A DNA stretch of 64,000 bases from Sorangium cellulosum So ce56 (GCF_000067165.1 NC_010162.1:7137001-7201000); one strand, 5' to 3'; counted from the first letter of the stretch, positions 34,401 through 42,017 are shown. Notes: generated from the sequence alone by a model not told the origin. Numbers and translations are program-made.

Positions 34401-36431
34401 TCCCATGAGCTCAGGACCCCGCTGAACAGCCTCCTCATCCTGTCGGACCAGCTCTCCAGGAACAACGACCAGAACCTCACCGCGAGGCAGGTCGAGTACG
34501 CGAAGACGATCCACGCGTCAGGCACCGATCTCCTGGGGCTCATCAACGACATCCTCGATCTCACGAAGATCGAGTCGGGCACCGTCGTTGTCGACGTCGG
34601 AGAGATCAGCTTCACGGACCTCTCGGACTACGTGCGCCGCACGTTCCGGCACGTCGCCGAGGCGAAGAAGCTCGATTTCGAGCTCTCCTTCTCGTCGACG
34701 CTGCCGACGTCGATGTTCACCGACGCGAAGCGGCTCCAGCAGGTGATCAAGAACCTGCTCTCCAACGCCTTCAAGTTCACCGAGCGCGGCAAGGTGGTCC
34801 TGGAGGTGACAGTGGCTCGCGGCGGCTGGAGCCGTGAGAACGAAGTGCTCAGCCGGGCCGATGTGGTCATCGCCCTCTCCGTCCATGACACAGGGATCGG
34901 GATCGCGCCGGACAAGCAGCAGATCGTCTTCGAGGCGTTCCAGCAGGCGGACGGGAGCACGAGCCGCAAGTACGGCGGCACCGGGCTCGGGCTCGCGATC
35001 AGCCGGGAGATCGCGGGGATGCTCGGCGGCGATCTCACGCTGATCAGCGCGCCGGGCCGCGGCAGCACGTTCACGCTCTACCTGCCGCGCACCTTCCGGC
35101 CCGTGCGGGCGGCGCGGCGGCAGCCGACTCACGTCCTCGACGCGCCGCCGTCCATCGAGGATGCCGTCCACAGCAGCCGGCCGTCGGATCGCACGTCCGC
35201 GAGCGCGGACGTCCAGATCATCGACGACAGCGAGAGCGTCCGCCCCGGCGACCGCGCGATCCTGATCGTGGAGAACGACACCGTGTTCGCCCGCTTCCTC
35301 GTGGATGTGGCGCGGGAGCACGGCTTCAAGGCGGTCGTCGCGCTCCGCAGCGCGACCGCGCTCTCGCTGGTGCGAGAGATCCAGCCCGCGGCGATCACGC
35401 TGGACATCAACATGCCCGACGTCGACGGGTGGCGCGTGCTCGACTGCCTGAAGCGCGATCTCTCGGCGCGGCACATCCCGGTCCAGGTGATCACGACAGA
35501 GACGGAGGAGGAGCGGAGCCGCGCGCGGCGGATGGGCGCGGTGGGCCTGCTCAACAAGCCGCTCAGCAGCAGGACGGCGCTCGACGAGGCGTTCGCGCGG
35601 CTCGCCGGGCTGATCGGCTCGCCGCGGCGCCGGATGCTCGTCGTCGCGCCGGACGAGGCCTCCTTCGCCCCGGTGACCGAGCTGCTCGGGGACGAGGCGG
35701 TCACTGTCGCCAGCGCGGCGACGGCCCAGGAGGCGCTCGACGCGCTCGATCGCGAGGCGTTCGACGCGATCGTGATCGACCTGCGCCTGCCGGACATGCC
35801 CGGCCTCGAGCTCATCGAGCGCCTCGATCGCGCGGGGCGCTTCGCGGATCTCACGGCCATCGTGCACGCGCCGGCCGGCGTCGCCGGGGACGACGAGGCG
35901 CAGCTCTCCCGGCTGGCGCAGAAGCTGCCAGTGAAGCATGTCCAGTCGAGAGAGCGCCTGCTCGACGAGATTACGCTCGCGCTGCACCGCCGGCTCTCGG
36001 ATCTGCCCGAGCCGACGCGGCTCATCGTGGAGCAGCTCCACGAGTCGACCGCCGCGCTCGCCGGCAAGTGTGCGCTGATCGTCGACGACGATTTCCGCAA
36101 CATCTATGCGCTGAAGACCGTCCTCGAGAGCTACGGGATGACCACCCTCACCGCCGACACGGGGAAGGCCGCCATCGAGCTCCTGGGGAGCACGAGCGGG
36201 ATCGACGTCGTGCTCATGGACATCATGATGCCGGAGATGGACGGATACGACACGATCCGCGCAATCCGCAAACAGCCGGCATTCCAGACGCTACCGATCA
36301 TCGCCGTCACGGCGAGGGCGATGAAAGGCGACCGGGAGAAGTGCCTGGAGGCGGGCGCGACCGACTACACCTCGAAGCCGGTCGACACGGAGCAGCTGCT
36401 GGCGCAGCTCCGCATCTGGCTGCATCGCTGA
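31401..36431 (+). CDS. Giant poly-HAMP hybrid histidine kinase with three receiver domains (fungal group III-like)
   Basis: A 1,676-residue soluble kinase. After a basic N-terminus and a degenerate HAMP segment come six 92-residue units (starting at residues 199, 291, 383, 475, 567 and 659), each with a divergent HAMP (REVGTEGKLGGQADV) and a canonical one (AVANGDLSKKITVDVKGEI). A GAF domain (about 770-905) and a long coiled coil (905-990) lead to HisKA (SHELRTPLN, His1002) and an ATPase with DTGIGIAPDK and GGTGLGLAIS. Three receivers follow with phospho-acceptor Asp1335, Asp1460 and Asp1607; the middle one is degenerate around its Thr and Lys positions, the last is canonical. Poly-HAMP kinases of this build (fungal Nik1/Os-1) sense osmotic and cell-wall stress. 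No transmembrane helix. Confidence 0.96.
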   Translation: MEQRSDLDKAARKARAGNGKSKKAASGNGLQDGAARARKARPAERSRAAAPLESDELDRRTLLMSLTGLKKGDFSVRLPVHWLGLDGKIADTFNDVVERNEKLAKELARLSRAVGKEGKLSQRAFIGEVSGAWADEIACINALIGDLVHPTAETARVIGAVAKGDLSQTMALEVDGRPLDGEFLRTAKTVNTMVEQLGSFASEVIRVAREVGTEGKLGGQADVRGVAGSWKDLTDSVNSMAGNLTSQVRNIAAVTTAVATGDLSKKITVDVKGEILELKDTINTMVDQLRSFASEVTRVAREVGTEGKLGGQADVRGVAGTWKDLTDSVNSMAGNLTSQVRNIAAVTTAVANGDLSKKITVDVKGEILELKNTINTMVDQLNSFASEVTRVAREVGTEGKLGGQADVRGVAGTWKDLTDSVNSMASNLTAQVRNIATVTTAVAKGDLSKKITVDVKGEILELKNTINTMVDQLNSFASEVTRVAREVGTEGKLGGQADVRGVAGTWKDLTDSVNSMAGNLTSQVRNIAAVTTAVANGDLSEKITVDVKGEILELKNTINTMVDQLRSFASEVTRVAREVGTEGKLGGQADVRGVAGTWKDLTDNVNSMAGNLTNQVRGIAKVVTAVANGDLKRKLVVDAKGEIAALADTINGMIETLATFADQVTTVAREVGVEGKLGGQASVPGAAGTWKDLTDNVNQLAANLTTQVRAIAEVATAVTKGDLTRSIKVEAQGEVAALKDNINEMIRNLKDTTLKNSETDWLKSNLAKFSRMLQGQKDLLTVGRRILSELATVVTAQQGVFYIMDASREEPVLKLLASYAFKERKHVDNQFKLGEGLVGQCALEKEKILLVNAPPDYITITSGLGDAPPVNIIVMPVLFEGQVKAVIELASLERFSPTHQAFLDQLTESIGIVLNTIEANMRTEDLLKQSQSLARELQSQQEELQETNAALGEKARLLAEQNVEVERKNHEVEQARQALEEKARQLALTSKYKSEFMANMSHELRTPLNSLLILSDQLSRNNDQNLTARQVEYAKTIHASGTDLLGLINDILDLTKIESGTVVVDVGEISFTDLSDYVRRTFRHVAEAKKLDFELSFSSTLPTSMFTDAKRLQQVIKNLLSNAFKFTERGKVVLEVTVARGGWSRENEVLSRADVVIALSVHDTGIGIAPDKQQIVFEAFQQADGSTSRKYGGTGLGLAISREIAGMLGGDLTLISAPGRGSTFTLYLPRTFRPVRAARRQPTHVLDAPPSIEDAVHSSRPSDRTSASADVQIIDDSESVRPGDRAILIVENDTVFARFLVDVAREHGFKAVVALRSATALSLVREIQPAAITLDINMPDVDGWRVLDCLKRDLSARHIPVQVITTETEEERSRARRMGAVGLLNKPLSSRTALDEAFARLAGLIGSPRRRMLVVAPDEASFAPVTELLGDEAVTVASAATAQEALDALDREAFDAIVIDLRLPDMPGLELIERLDRAGRFADLTAIVHAPAGVAGDDEAQLSRLAQKLPVKHVQSRERLLDEITLALHRRLSDLPEPTRLIVEQLHESTAALAGKCALIVDDDFRNIYALKTVLESYGMTTLTADTGKAAIELLGSTSGIDVVLMDIMMPEMDGYDTIRAIRKQPAFQTLPIIAVTARAMKGDREKCLEAGATDYTSKPVDTEQLLAQLRIWLHR
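31995..33650 (+). repeat. 276-bp in-frame tandem repeat encoding paired HAMP units (six copies)
   Basis: Six units of exactly 276 bp start at 31995, 32271, 32547, 32823, 33099 and 33375. The first five are nearly identical at DNA level, including third codon positions; the sixth has drifted. Each encodes two consecutive HAMP modules of the kinase. Confidence 0.95.
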
Positions 36432-36611
36432 GCTCGCATCATCTCCCGTCACAGCCGCTCTCCACACCACGCCCCGCGATCGCCCCCGAGCACGCCCGGC
36501 GGTTTCGTCTGCGCTGCAACGACGCCTCAGTGTGGCGCACCTGCGCAAGCTCTTGCGCGGCTCACGGGCGATCGGCTGCGCGGAGCGCCGAGCATTTTCC
36601 GCATTTTCATT
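36432..36611. other. Intergenic region after the poly-HAMP kinase
   Basis: 180 bp with no gene. Bases 36590-36611 are unusually A/T-rich (GCATTTTCCGCATTTTCATT), directly upstream of the sigma54 element, a place where activator binding or DNA bending would be expected. Confidence 0.4.
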
Positions 36612-36627
36612 TGGCATGCCGCCTGCT
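36612..36627 (+). promoter_or_regulatory. Sigma54 (-24/-12) promoter of the YflT/17M-like stress gene
   Basis: TGGCAT-GCCGC-CTGCT, with correct GG-N10-GC spacing, five of six -24 matches and four of five -12 matches, lies 82 bp before the GTG start at 36709. It is preceded by an A/T-rich tract. Confidence 0.6.
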
Positions 36628-36708
36628 GTCACCTGCTGTGGCGATGTGGGTTTCCAGAATACAGCCAGGGCGCGCGCGCGAGGACGTTCATCGGGAAAGG
36701 AGCTGTAG

Positions 36709-37221
36709 GTGAGGCCGAAGCTGGTGACCGGTCTTGTCAGGACGTGGTCGGACGCCGAGAGGTCGGTTGAGCGCGTGATGAGCTGCGGATACACGCGTGA
36801 CGCCATCAGCCTTGTCATGAGCGCGGGGCGCGATCATCGCGCGGTGGACGGAACCGCGGGCGCGGCGGCGGACGTCGGCGGGGCGGCGGGGGCGGCCTCG
36901 ACCGCGCTCGTGGTGCTCGGCGCGGGCGCGGTGTTCCCTGGCCTGGGGCTCGTGGCGGCGGGGCCCATCGAGGCCGCGCTCGCCGGAGCTGGCGCGGGCG
37001 GCGCGGCCGGCGGGCTCGTCGACGCGCTCGTCGGCGCCGGCATTCCCGAGCACCGGGCGAGCATCTACGACAGTGGCCTACGACAAGGCGCGATCCTCGT
37101 GGGCGTAAATGCTTCCTCCGAGCGAGACGCAGAGATCCTGGAATTGATCCTCGAGTATGCCGGCGCCGAGGACGTCCGGAGCGAGAGCTCGCAGCGGCGC
37201 CCTTACGACAGCTTCATCTGA
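36709..37221 (+). CDS. General-stress-protein-like (YflT/17M family) glycine-rich protein
   Basis: A 170-residue protein. The N-terminal 45 residues (VTGLVRTWSDAERSVERVMS, then GYTRDAISLVMS) match the YflT/general stress protein 17M module. A Gly/Ala-rich hydrophobic stretch follows (about residues 50-110), like a glycine zipper able to insert in membranes, then AGIPEHRASIYDSGLRQGAI and a C-terminal ferredoxin-like half-repeat (ILVGVNASSERDAEILELIL). Such proteins are made on general stress; their activity is unknown. The GTG start is well supported by AAAGGAG seven bases upstream. It follows the poly-HAMP kinase gene by 277 bp and has its own sigma54-type promoter. Confidence 0.85.
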   Translation: MRPKLVTGLVRTWSDAERSVERVMSCGYTRDAISLVMSAGRDHRAVDGTAGAAADVGGAAGAASTALVVLGAGAVFPGLGLVAAGPIEAALAGAGAGGAAGGLVDALVGAGIPEHRASIYDSGLRQGAILVGVNASSERDAEILELILEYAGAEDVRSESSQRRPYDSFI

Positions 37222-37324
37222 GCGGTCGCGGGAAGGCGGAAGGCACGTGGCAACTTGCCTCGCTGAGGCGCGCTGCCGCTGACGCGCCCGTGCAGGGTTT
37301 CAGGAGCTCCCCGAGCGGATCGCC

Positions 37325-37340
37325 TGGCACACGCGATGCT
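37325..37340 (+). promoter_or_regulatory. Sigma54 (-24/-12) promoter of the Ser/Thr kinase gene
   Basis: TGGCAC-ACGCG-ATGCT has a perfect -24 box, exact GG-N10-GC spacing and four of five -12 matches, 81 bp before the ATG at 37406. It is among the best matches in the window. Confidence 0.62.
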
Positions 37341-37405
37341 CCAGACTCGGCGCGTGCCGTCGCGTGGCGAGCGGCGGATGGCCAGAGCAGACGGCAGGAG
37401 AGCGC

Positions 37406-39310
37406 ATGTCGAGCAACATGACCCAGGCGTTCGAGCACACCTCAGGGGAATGCTTCGAGGTGGGCACGGTGGTGGGCGAGAAGTACCAGCTCCTCCGCAA
37501 AGCGGGAGAGGGCGCGATGGGGTCTGTCTGGGTCGCCACGAACACGGCGCTCGAGGCCAATGTGGCCATCAAGGTGCTGCGGCCGGAGATGCGCTCTCCC
37601 GCGATCGCCGAGCGCCTGCTGCGCGAGGCGCGGGCCGCGGCGAAGCTCAGCCACCCCGGGATCGTGCGTGTCTTCGATCTCGGCAAGACCGCGGGCGGCA
37701 CCCCGTACATCGTGATGGAGCTCCTGGAGGGCGAGGCCCTCCGGGACGTGCTCTGCCGCGAGCACCGGCTCGCCCCCGAGGTGGCGCTCGCGATCCTGCT
37801 GCCGGTCGCGAGCGCGATGCACGCGGCCCACGAGCGGGGCGTCGTCCACCGGGATCTCAAGCCGGACAACGTGATGCTCGCGAATCAGGGCGACGGGCGG
37901 ATAAGGCCCAAGGTCGTCGATTTCGGGATCGCGAAGGTGACGTGGACCGAGCCCGAGTCCGGATCGACGGGCGCGGCCGTGATCGGGACTCCGCAGTACA
38001 TGCCGCCGGAGCAGGCGCTCGGGCAAGGCCACATCGATCATCGCGCGGACATCTGGGCGCTCTGCACGATGCTGTACGAGGCGATCGCGGGCGAGACGCC
38101 GTATGCCGGGGAGCACGGGTTCGGGACGCTGCGCGCGATCGTCCAGGATCCGGTGCGCTCGCTCGTCGAGCGGTGCGGCTCGGATCCGGCGCTGTGGTCG
38201 ATCATCGAGCGCGGGCTGCGCAAGGATCCGGCGGATCGCTGGGGGAGCATGCGCGAGCTGGGCAGCGCGCTCGCGACGTGGCTTGTCTCGAGGGGAGTCT
38301 CGGAGGACGTGAGCGGCGCGTCGCTCCGCGCGCAATGGCTGGACGAGCGGGCCAGCCAGGTCCCGTCGCCGTCGCCGCGGCTGAATGCGGTGAGCTCCGC
38401 GCCGACGCTGCACTCGCGCCGCGCGGACGACTCCCTGGAGCTCCAGCTGCCCGCGACGGCCGCGGCGGGTCACGGCGCGCCGGGGGCGGCGGCGGGTCAC
38501 GGCGCGCCCGGGGTGGCGGAGCGCAAGGGGATCGAGGAGAGCGGGGAGCGCGCGTGGTCCGAGGCGACCGCGATGGTGAATCTGCCGGGGGCGGCGTCTC
38601 CGTCGCCGCGGTCGTCGTGGCGGGAGCGCTTTCCGCTCCGCGGCGTCGCGGCGGCCGGGCTCGTGGCCCTGGCGGGAGCGGCGGTGTGGAGCGTCGCGCT
38701 GGGCACGGCGGATCGCGCGGGCGAGTCGGCGCCGGCGCCGCCGGTCCAGCCCGTGGCGATGATCGCCGCGGCGCCGTCTCCGGCGCGACCGCCGATCGAG
38801 GCGAGCTCCGGTCCGGCCGGCGTGGCGCACGGGAGCGCGGCGCCGCCGGCCGGGCCCACGACGCCGCGCCCGGCGCGCGCGCTGAAGGCCCCGGTCCCCG
38901 CGCCTCAGGCGCCGGCCACGGCCGCCGCGCGGGCTGCGATCGCGGCGCCGGCGGCGAGCGCGCCGGCCGCGACCGGGAAGCCGACGGCGCCAGCGGCGAG
39001 CGCGCCGCCCGGGTCGTCCGGCCCCAGCGCGGGCGCGGAGGCGCCGGCCTCGACTGCGCAGCCGGTCGCCGCCGGCGCGGCGCAGGCGTCAGGGAGCGCC
39101 GCCTGTCCGGCTGGCGAAGGCCGGGAAGGCGGGGAAGCGGCCTGCCCGCCGGCCGCCGAGGCGCCCACGAGCGCCGTGGACGTCTACGATGACGCCGGGA
39201 CGGCCGAGAAGGAGCCGGGCGTCCACCGTCCGGCGACCACCGAGGAGGGGCCGCCGGCCGCGGATGCCGGCGCAGCGGAGGGCTCCTCGAGCGCTCCAGC
39301 GGCGCCGTAG
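37406..39310 (+). CDS. Membrane-anchored Ser/Thr protein kinase (Hanks type)
   Basis: A 634-residue kinase. The kinase domain spans about 25-290: Gly-rich loop AGEGAMGSV, ATP-binding Lys56 in VAIKVL, catalytic loop HRDLKPDN (His148-Asp150), DFG at 172-174, and the activation segment ending GTPQYMPPEQ. A juxtamembrane region with two GHGAPG repeats leads to one transmembrane helix (about 413-433). The outer part is an Ala/Pro-rich sequence of about 200 residues with a few cysteines near its end (ACPAGEG and ACPPAAE), without a recognised sensor domain. ATG at 37406 follows CAGGAGA. Preceded by a strong sigma54 element. It could phosphorylate the FHA domain of the activator encoded 20 kb away; that is a guess. 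Confidence 0.94.
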   Translation: MSSNMTQAFEHTSGECFEVGTVVGEKYQLLRKAGEGAMGSVWVATNTALEANVAIKVLRPEMRSPAIAERLLREARAAAKLSHPGIVRVFDLGKTAGGTPYIVMELLEGEALRDVLCREHRLAPEVALAILLPVASAMHAAHERGVVHRDLKPDNVMLANQGDGRIRPKVVDFGIAKVTWTEPESGSTGAAVIGTPQYMPPEQALGQGHIDHRADIWALCTMLYEAIAGETPYAGEHGFGTLRAIVQDPVRSLVERCGSDPALWSIIERGLRKDPADRWGSMRELGSALATWLVSRGVSEDVSGASLRAQWLDERASQVPSPSPRLNAVSSAPTLHSRRADDSLELQLPATAAAGHGAPGAAAGHGAPGVAERKGIEESGERAWSEATAMVNLPGAASPSPRSSWRERFPLRGVAAAGLVALAGAAVWSVALGTADRAGESAPAPPVQPVAMIAAAPSPARPPIEASSGPAGVAHGSAAPPAGPTTPRPARALKAPVPAPQAPATAAARAAIAAPAASAPAATGKPTAPAASAPPGSSGPSAGAEAPASTAQPVAAGAAQASGSAACPAGEGREGGEAACPPAAEAPTSAVDVYDDAGTAEKEPGVHRPATTEEGPPAADAGAAEGSSSAPAAP

Positions 39311-39354
39311 CGGCCCGGATACCGATTGAAACCGCCTGAATAGGGCAGAATTTC

Positions 39355-39435
39355 GAACCGCCAAGCACGCCAAGGACGCCAAGATTTTTATGATCTTCTT
39401 GGCGTCCTTGGCGTCCTTGGCGCGCCTGGCGGTTC
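39355..39435. repeat. Large imperfect palindrome built from a 9-bp CCAAGGACG unit
   Basis: The left arm (39355-39385) begins GAACCGCCAAG and contains units of CCAAG(C/G)ACG; the right arm (39393-39435) is its reverse complement with one more unit, ending TGGCGGTTC. The loop is TTTTATG. It lies between the convergent kinase and PLD genes, so it can act as a bidirectional terminator, but its modular build looks like a dispersed repeat element. Confidence 0.8.
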
Positions 39436-39465
39436 CTCTCTCGGTTGATCGATGAGATGGGCGCT

Positions 39466-40686
39466 CTAGACGCCGAGCGCCCGCAGAAACCCGCCCTCGC
39501 GCTCGGCCTCGTGGGGCGCGCCCGCATAGCGAGGCTCCACCAGGTCGAGGCCGAAGCTCCACAGCGCGTTGCGCGCCTGCGCGAAGAGGCCCTGCCTGGG
39601 CAGGTTGTCGAGGCGTACAGCCTCGCTCCGCCCGAGGTCCTGCTCGAACAGGCGGGCCGCGTCCCTCACGAAGGCGGGCTGCTTGACGATGAGGTTCGCC
39701 TCGCTCACCCACCTCAGGCTCGTCGAGTTCGCGTTGAAGGTCCCCACCGTCGCCCAGTCGTCGTCGATCACAGCGAACTTCGCGTGGAGCATCGACGGGA
39801 GGAACTCGTGGATCTGGAGCCCGTTCTCCAGCCATGACGTGTACCGCGCGAGGCTCGCGTGGCGGATGGCCGGGAGGTCGGAGTCGCGCGGCACGATGAT
39901 CTTCACGTCGATCCCGCGGCGCGCGGCGTCGATGAGCTCGCGCTCGAGCCCGCGCGGAGGGCAGAAGTACGCGTTCTCGATCCACACCCGCCGCCTCGCC
40001 GCGCGCACCCGCGCGAGGTGGCGCTCGTAGATGACCGCGGGCGGCGCGGGCGCGTCGGTGATGAACTCCACGTCGCCGTAGACGCCGCCCGTCCAGTAAT
40101 CGAAGGAGCGCCCCGCGACCTCGTCGGCGAGCATCCAGCGGCACTCGAACGCCCGCGCCATGTCGGTCACGCAGGGCCCCATCACCCGGCTACAGACCTC
40201 GTGCCAGCCGTCGCCGCCCTCGTCGCGCGGCAGCCACTCGTCGGCCCACGCGGCGCCGCCGACGTACCCGGCGCCGTCGATCACCACGATGCGCGAGTGC
40301 TCCCGCGGGAACAGGGCGCCCCCGCGGAGCACGGCGCCCAGCGGCCTGTAGGCGCGGGCGCGGATGCCGCGAGCCCGCATGTCCTCGAAGAACGCCGCCG
40401 GCGTCGTGTGGCTGCCGAGCGCGTCGTACAGGAGCCGGACATCCACGCCGCGCCGCGCGGCGCTCGCGAAGGCGTCGGCGAAGCGACGACCCATGAGATC
40501 GTTGCGGTAGATGTACGTGGAGATCCATATCCGCTCCCGGGCGAGCGCGATGTCATCGAGGAGCGACTCGAGCACCCATTTCATCCCGGGGAGGAGGCGC
40601 GTCGTGTGGAGAGCGCCCCCTGCCGCAGCGCGACCGGTGCTGGAGTCCGCCCTGGAGCCTGGAAACGTCGGCGCCGAGCAGGTCAT
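39466..40686 (-). CDS. Phospholipase D superfamily protein (cardiolipin-synthase-like) with altered first HKD motif
   Basis: A 406-residue protein with two PLD half-domains. The second motif is canonical: H301-A-K303-F-A-V-I-D308 followed by GTFNANSTS. The first reads H130-S-R132-I-V-V-I-D137 followed by GGAAWADEW: the Lys is replaced by Arg while His and Asp remain. PLD enzymes use both His residues on a covalent phosphohistidine intermediate, so activity may be retained but changed. Similarity of YVGGAAWADEW and the arrangement of helices fits bacterial cardiolipin synthases, which join phosphatidylglycerol units. There are no clear N-terminal transmembrane helices, as in ClsB-like forms. 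ATG at 40686. A perfect -24 sigma54 box precedes it, suggesting induced membrane lipid remodelling. Confidence 0.88.
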   Translation of the reverse strand: MTCSAPTFPGSRADSSTGRAAAGGALHTTRLLPGMKWVLESLLDDIALARERIWISTYIYRNDLMGRRFADAFASAARRGVDVRLLYDALGSHTTPAAFFEDMRARGIRARAYRPLGAVLRGGALFPREHSRIVVIDGAGYVGGAAWADEWLPRDEGGDGWHEVCSRVMGPCVTDMARAFECRWMLADEVAGRSFDYWTGGVYGDVEFITDAPAPPAVIYERHLARVRAARRRVWIENAYFCPPRGLERELIDAARRGIDVKIIVPRDSDLPAIRHASLARYTSWLENGLQIHEFLPSMLHAKFAVIDDDWATVGTFNANSTSLRWVSEANLIVKQPAFVRDAARLFEQDLGRSEAVRLDNLPRQGLFAQARNALWSFGLDLVEPRYAGAPHEAEREGGFLRALGV

Positions 40687-40759
40687 GTCGAGTCCCGAAC
40701 GCCGGGCGGCTGCAGCTCGATTGCCACAGCGGCCCGCGCGCCCTCACCGCCGTGGCTCA

Positions 40760-40775
40760 AGCAGCCCGTGTGCCA
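40760..40775 (-). promoter_or_regulatory. Sigma54 (-24/-12) promoter of the PLD/cardiolipin-synthase-like gene
   Basis: On the minus strand it reads TGGCAC-ACGGG-CTGCT: a perfect -24 box, exact spacing and four of five -12 matches, 74 bp before the ATG at 40686. It closely resembles the element of the kinase gene at 37325. Confidence 0.65.
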
Positions 40776-40983
40776 CATTGCCAAGGCGCGATCGCGCGGG
40801 GAAGTCAGCAACAGGAGCCTCATGACGTGGCAAAGCGCCACGCTCACGGCGCCGTCCGCGGCGCCTGCGAGGCAAGCGGCCTCTCCGGCGCAGCGGCCGC
40901 CCTCGCGAGCTGGCCGCGCGTGCGCGAGCGGGCCGCGCGTGCGCGGGCGGGCCGCGGCACCAGTCTTGAACGGCGTGGGCGCG

Positions 40984-41544
40984 ATGATCCCCGCCGCCCG
41001 CGACCTCTCCGCCCATCGGCCCGCCCGGACGCGCACCAGGTCGCGCAGGGCGCCGTCCGAGCCCGAGCCCACACCGCCGTCCGCGCCGCCGCTGCGGCGC
41101 CGGCTCGCCCTGGATCCCCTGCACGCGATCGGCGCGCTCGCGCTCGGCTGCGTGGCCGCGAGCGCCTTGTTCATGCACGCGCTGGAGACGCGCGAGGCGA
41201 CGGCGCAGGGGCTCACCCTGCGCGTCGCCTACCCCGAGCGGATGCGCTTCCGCGACATGGAGCGGGTCACGTTCGACGTGGAGAACACGGCGGGCGAGCC
41301 CTGCCGGGCGGCCGCGCTCACGATCGACGAGGCGTACCTGGACAGCTTCGAGGAGCACCACACCACGCCTGCAGAGGCGGCGTTCGGGCGCTTCGCGCTG
41401 GGCGACCTCGCGCCCGGCGAGCGCCGCCGGATCGACGTCGAGCTCCGCGGCGAGCGCAGCTGGCTCGCCTCGGGCGACGCGACCCTGTCGTGCGGTGGGG
41501 AGCGCGGCGTCCACGTGCCGCTCCGCACGTTCATCTTCCCCTGA
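40984..41544 (+). CDS. Hypothetical single-pass membrane protein upstream of DUF421 gene
   Basis: About 186 residues: an Arg/Pro-rich cytoplasmic N-terminus, one transmembrane helix (HAIGALALGCVAASALFMHAL, about residues 46-66) and an exported beta-rich domain of about 110 residues with two cysteines (GEPCRAAAL and TLSCGGERG) that may form a disulfide. The pattern FDVENTAGEPCRAAALTIDE resembles an immunoglobulin-like strand pair. Start uncertain: ATG at 40984, or the ATG at 40822 behind AGGAG, which adds 54 Ala/Pro/Arg-rich residues. The stop lies 7 bp before the DUF421 gene, so the two are probably translated together and may form a complex. No known family recognised. Confidence 0.7.
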   Translation: MIPAARDLSAHRPARTRTRSRRAPSEPEPTPPSAPPLRRRLALDPLHAIGALALGCVAASALFMHALETREATAQGLTLRVAYPERMRFRDMERVTFDVENTAGEPCRAAALTIDEAYLDSFEEHHTTPAEAAFGRFALGDLAPGERRRIDVELRGERSWLASGDATLSCGGERGVHVPLRTFIFP

Positions 41545-41551
41545 GATCACC

Positions 41552-42010
41552 ATGGAGACCGTCGCCCGCGTCGCCTTCGTTTATGTGTTCCTCGCCGCCG
41601 CGTTCCGCGTGCTCGGCAAGCGCGAGCTCAGCTCGATGTCGCCGTTCGAGCTCGTCACGCTCATGCTGATCCCGGAGATCGTCTCTCAGGCCCTCGTCCG
41701 CGAGGCGTCGCTCGCGAACGCGCTCGCGGGCGTGTCCACCGTCCTCGTGCTCGTGTTCCTGACGTCCCTCCTGACGCACCTCTTCCCGAAGGCGTCCGAG
41801 GTCATCGACGGCTCGCCCACGGTGGAGGCGTGCAATCGCGAGCGGATCCAGCCGGAGGAGATCCTGTCCGAGATGCACAAGAGCGGGCTGGAGCACCTCT
41901 CCCAGGTGCGATGGGCCATCCTGGAGGCGGACGGCGCCCTCACCATCGTCCCGGAGCAGGGCCACGCTCTGCCCGTCGCCCGGGCCAGGATGCGGGACGA
42001 AGGCGTGTGA
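41552..42010 (+). CDS. DUF421 (YetF/YkjA-like) membrane protein
   Basis: A 152-residue protein with the DUF421 signature: a first helix (VARVAFVYVFLAAAF) then RVLGKRELSSMSPFELVTLM, which is the conserved GKRE...SPFD/E motif, a second and third helix to about residue 80, and a soluble C-terminal domain with IDGSPTVEACNRERI. Family members usually have three transmembrane helices and a cytoplasmic domain; Bacillus YetF is required for spore or envelope traits. The polypeptide is shorter than YetF (about 230) because it carries only the first part of the C-terminal domain. Start ATG at 41552, 7 bp after the preceding gene. Its stop is 7 bp from the convergent DUF2330 gene. Confidence 0.85.
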   Translation: METVARVAFVYVFLAAAFRVLGKRELSSMSPFELVTLMLIPEIVSQALVREASLANALAGVSTVLVLVFLTSLLTHLFPKASEVIDGSPTVEACNRERIQPEEILSEMHKSGLEHLSQVRWAILEADGALTIVPEQGHALPVARARMRDEGV

Positions 42011-42017
42011 GCGGCGG

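Noticed and set aside
40911..40926. TGGCCG-N5-GCGCG as a further sigma54 element before the 40984 gene
   Set aside because: Only GG and GC spacing match; the boxes are plain GC-rich sequence and recur in the next 20 bp.
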